Assembly (NCBI RefSeq): GCF_022747945.1
Contig: NZ_JALDST010000001.1
Span: forward strand, 4,464,001-4,528,000
Direction: 5' to 3'
Origin: Micromonospora sp. R77
GTDB taxonomy: Bacteria > Actinomycetota > Actinomycetes > Mycobacteriales > Micromonosporaceae
DNA length: 64,000 nucleotides
In this document: piece by piece, positions 62,731 through 64,000 of the stretch
Position numbering within the stretch: the stretch's first letter is position 1
Layout of the letters: each line of letters opens with the position of its first letter
Program-made: the position numbers and the translations under genes
The notes under the pieces: generated by a model
The model's database searches: none
What the model saw: the letters and a program-made list of their open reading frames with translations, nothing else
What the model was told of the DNA's origin: nothing

Positions 62731-64000
62731 GGGTCGGCGGAGCCGCGCGGCGGGTGCGGGCGTACGGGGGGCACTTCCTGCTCCTCGCGGTGCTGACCAC
62801 GGTGACCGCGCTGCTCGTCACGGCGGTCCCCCGGGTCGCCGAGCGGCTCACCGGGCAGGGGCTGCGCGACTACCTGGCCGCCCAGCCGGTGGCGCTGCAC
62901 GACCTGACGTACAGCACGCAGGGGGAGCTGATGCCGGGGGCCGGCGTCGAGGTCCTCGCCGGCCGGGCCGGCCAGCTGACGAGCCTCGAGAACGCGATGC
63001 CACCCGCCGTCCGCGCGACCGTCGGCGAGCGCTGGTACGCCGCGCAGACCGCCTTCACCCGACTGCGCGGCCCACGGCTGACCGGCGACAAGGGGCTGGT
63101 CGATCTGAGCCTGCGCGCGATGAGCGGCATCCGGGAGGCGGCCACCCTGGCGGAGGGGCGCTGGCCGACGGCGGGCGCCGCCGCCGACGGGGTGATCGAG
63201 GTGGCCCTCGCCGACACCGTCGCCGGCCCGCTCACGCTGCACGCCGGTGACCGGTTCAGCCTCACCCTGCCCGACCCCGACGGGCAGGTCCGGGTCAGGA
63301 AGGCGCTGCTCCTCGTCGGGGTGTTCCGGCCCGCCGACCGCACCGACGGGATCTGGGACGCGTTGCCGTCGATGCTGCGGGCCACCCCGCCCGCGGGCGA
63401 GGGCGAGCCGTTCCAGATCGTCGGGTTCACCGCCGACGACGGCCTCGCCGCGGCGGTGGCCGCCGGCTGGCCGGTCAGCTTCGGCTGGCGCTACCGGATC
63501 TCCCCGGACCGGATCACCCCGGCCCGGCTCGGCGCGCTGATCGACGGGCTGGCCGCCCTCGACCGGGCCCGGCCCGCCGGGGTCAGCCTCACCCAGGGGG
63601 TGGACGTCCCGCTGCGGCGGTTCGCCGCGTCGCTGTCGGCGGCCCGTACCCTGCTCGCCGTCATCGCCGCCGGGCTGCTCGCCACGCTGGCCGGCCTGAC
63701 CGTGCTGGCCGCCGGCCTGGCGCGCGCCGCCGCCGCACCGAGTACGCTGCTGCGGGCCCGGGGCGGCTCGACGAGCGCCGTGCTCCGCGCGCGCGTTCGC
63801 CGAGTCGGCGCTGGTGCTGCCGGCCGCCGCCGGGGTGGGCTGGCTGCTCGGCGGCCTGTTCCCCGGGTCCGGCGCGCCACTGCGGTACGTCCTGCTGGCG
63901 GCGCTGCTCGCCACCGTGGCGCCGCCCCTCGCGGCGCTGGCCGGGCAGCGGTCGGCCGGCGGACGGAGCGACCTGCTTGCCCGCCGGTCGGGCACCGTGC
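62727..64000 (+). CDS. FtsX-like ABC transporter permease, partial at right edge, one frameshift
   Basis: From ATG at 62727, overlapping the previous stop by four bases. The N-terminal helix is FLLLAVLTTVTALLVTAVPR, then a long outer domain (LMPGAGVEVLAGRAGQLTSL; TLHAGDRFSLTLPDPDGQVR) and the first FtsX helix (LLAVIAAGLLATLAGLTVLA). In the GC run at 63787-63796 one base is missing; restoring it continues as FAESALVLPAAAGVGWLLGG and LRYVLLAALLATVAPPLAAL to the window edge. Two adjacent FtsX-type permeases suggest a heteromeric exporter or lipoprotein-release complex; the ATPase is expected just outside the window. Confidence 0.78.
   Translation, partial: MRVGGAARRVRAYGGHFLLLAVLTTVTALLVTAVPRVAERLTGQGLRDYLAAQPVALHDLTYSTQGELMPGAGVEVLAGRAGQLTSLENAMPPAVRATVGERWYAAQTAFTRLRGPRLTGDKGLVDLSLRAMSGIREAATLAEGRWPTAGAAADGVIEVALADTVAGPLTLHAGDRFSLTLPDPDGQVRVRKALLLVGVFRPADRTDGIWDALPSMLRATPPAGEGEPFQIVGFTADDGLAAAVAAGWPVSFGWRYRISPDRITPARLGALIDGLAALDRARPAGVSLTQGVDVPLRRFAASLSAARTLLAVIAAGLLATLAGLTVLAAGLARAAAAPSTLLRARGGSTSAVLRARVRRVGAGAAGRRRGGLAARRPVPRVRRATAVRPAGGAARHRGAAPRGAGRAAVGRRTERPACPPVGHR

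Overview
The window is about 72-75% G+C, with GTG/ATG starts, strong GC codon bias and very few TTA codons. Its gene content is actinobacterial, and several intergenic repeats resemble families I recall from Micromonospora and relatives, so a Micromonosporaceae chromosome is the best guess. No rRNA, tRNA, phage, IS or CRISPR is visible.

Layout. (1) 0-8.4 kb: LtrA-family membrane protein (cut by the left edge), a BrnT/BrnA-like toxin-antitoxin pair, DUF3099, a divergent XRE regulator/VOC pair, pseudouridine catabolism (psuG-psuK, psuK frameshifted), DUF3039, a TRIC/YicG-type channel and a DEAD/DEAH helicase. (2) 8.5-25.1 kb: a conserved actinobacterial core. It holds the principal sigma factor, suhB-like phosphatase, a LytR_C protein, DUF4193, DUF3093, dut, DUF3710, an OB-fold protein, DUF3159, two TrkA-type proteins, a KimA-like APC transporter, a TRAM RNA methyltransferase, anmK and dxs. 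Order and strands match, from memory, M. tuberculosis Rv2703 down to Rv2682c. (3) 25.1-46.8 kb: an accessory block. It holds a lipoprotein, three paralogous GT-C-like membrane proteins, two paralogous beta-propeller proteins, a C39-like peptidase, a two-component system, a large secreted propeller/malectin protein, an auxin-efflux-type carrier, a VOC protein, a Pro-rich membrane protein and a fadA-fadB beta-oxidation operon. (4) 46.8-57.9 kb: the core resumes (RNase D, DUF3000, hemE-hemY-hemQ, msrB; compare Rv2681-Rv2674), interrupted by a serine protease, a coiled-coil protein and a secreted LPMO. (5) 57.9-64 kb: a stand-alone LigD-type polymerase domain, a tandem repeat, an L7/L12-like membrane protein and two FtsX-type permeases, the last cut by the right edge.

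Working together: hemE, hemY/cgoX and hemQ form the coproporphyrin-dependent heme branch. The TrkA pair is divergent from the KimA-like transporter, suggesting one potassium-uptake module. fadA-fadB form a translationally coupled beta-oxidation operon. dut/DUF3710/OB-fold/DUF3159 are co-directional, with only the last two overlapping.

Two global observations matter to any user. First, seven reading frames are broken by single-base losses, mostly in G/C runs, and 60.56-61.62 kb switches frame about ten or more times; this looks like base-calling error more than gene decay. Second, at least nine genes start exactly six bases after a TANNNT hexamer, the signature of leaderless transcription.
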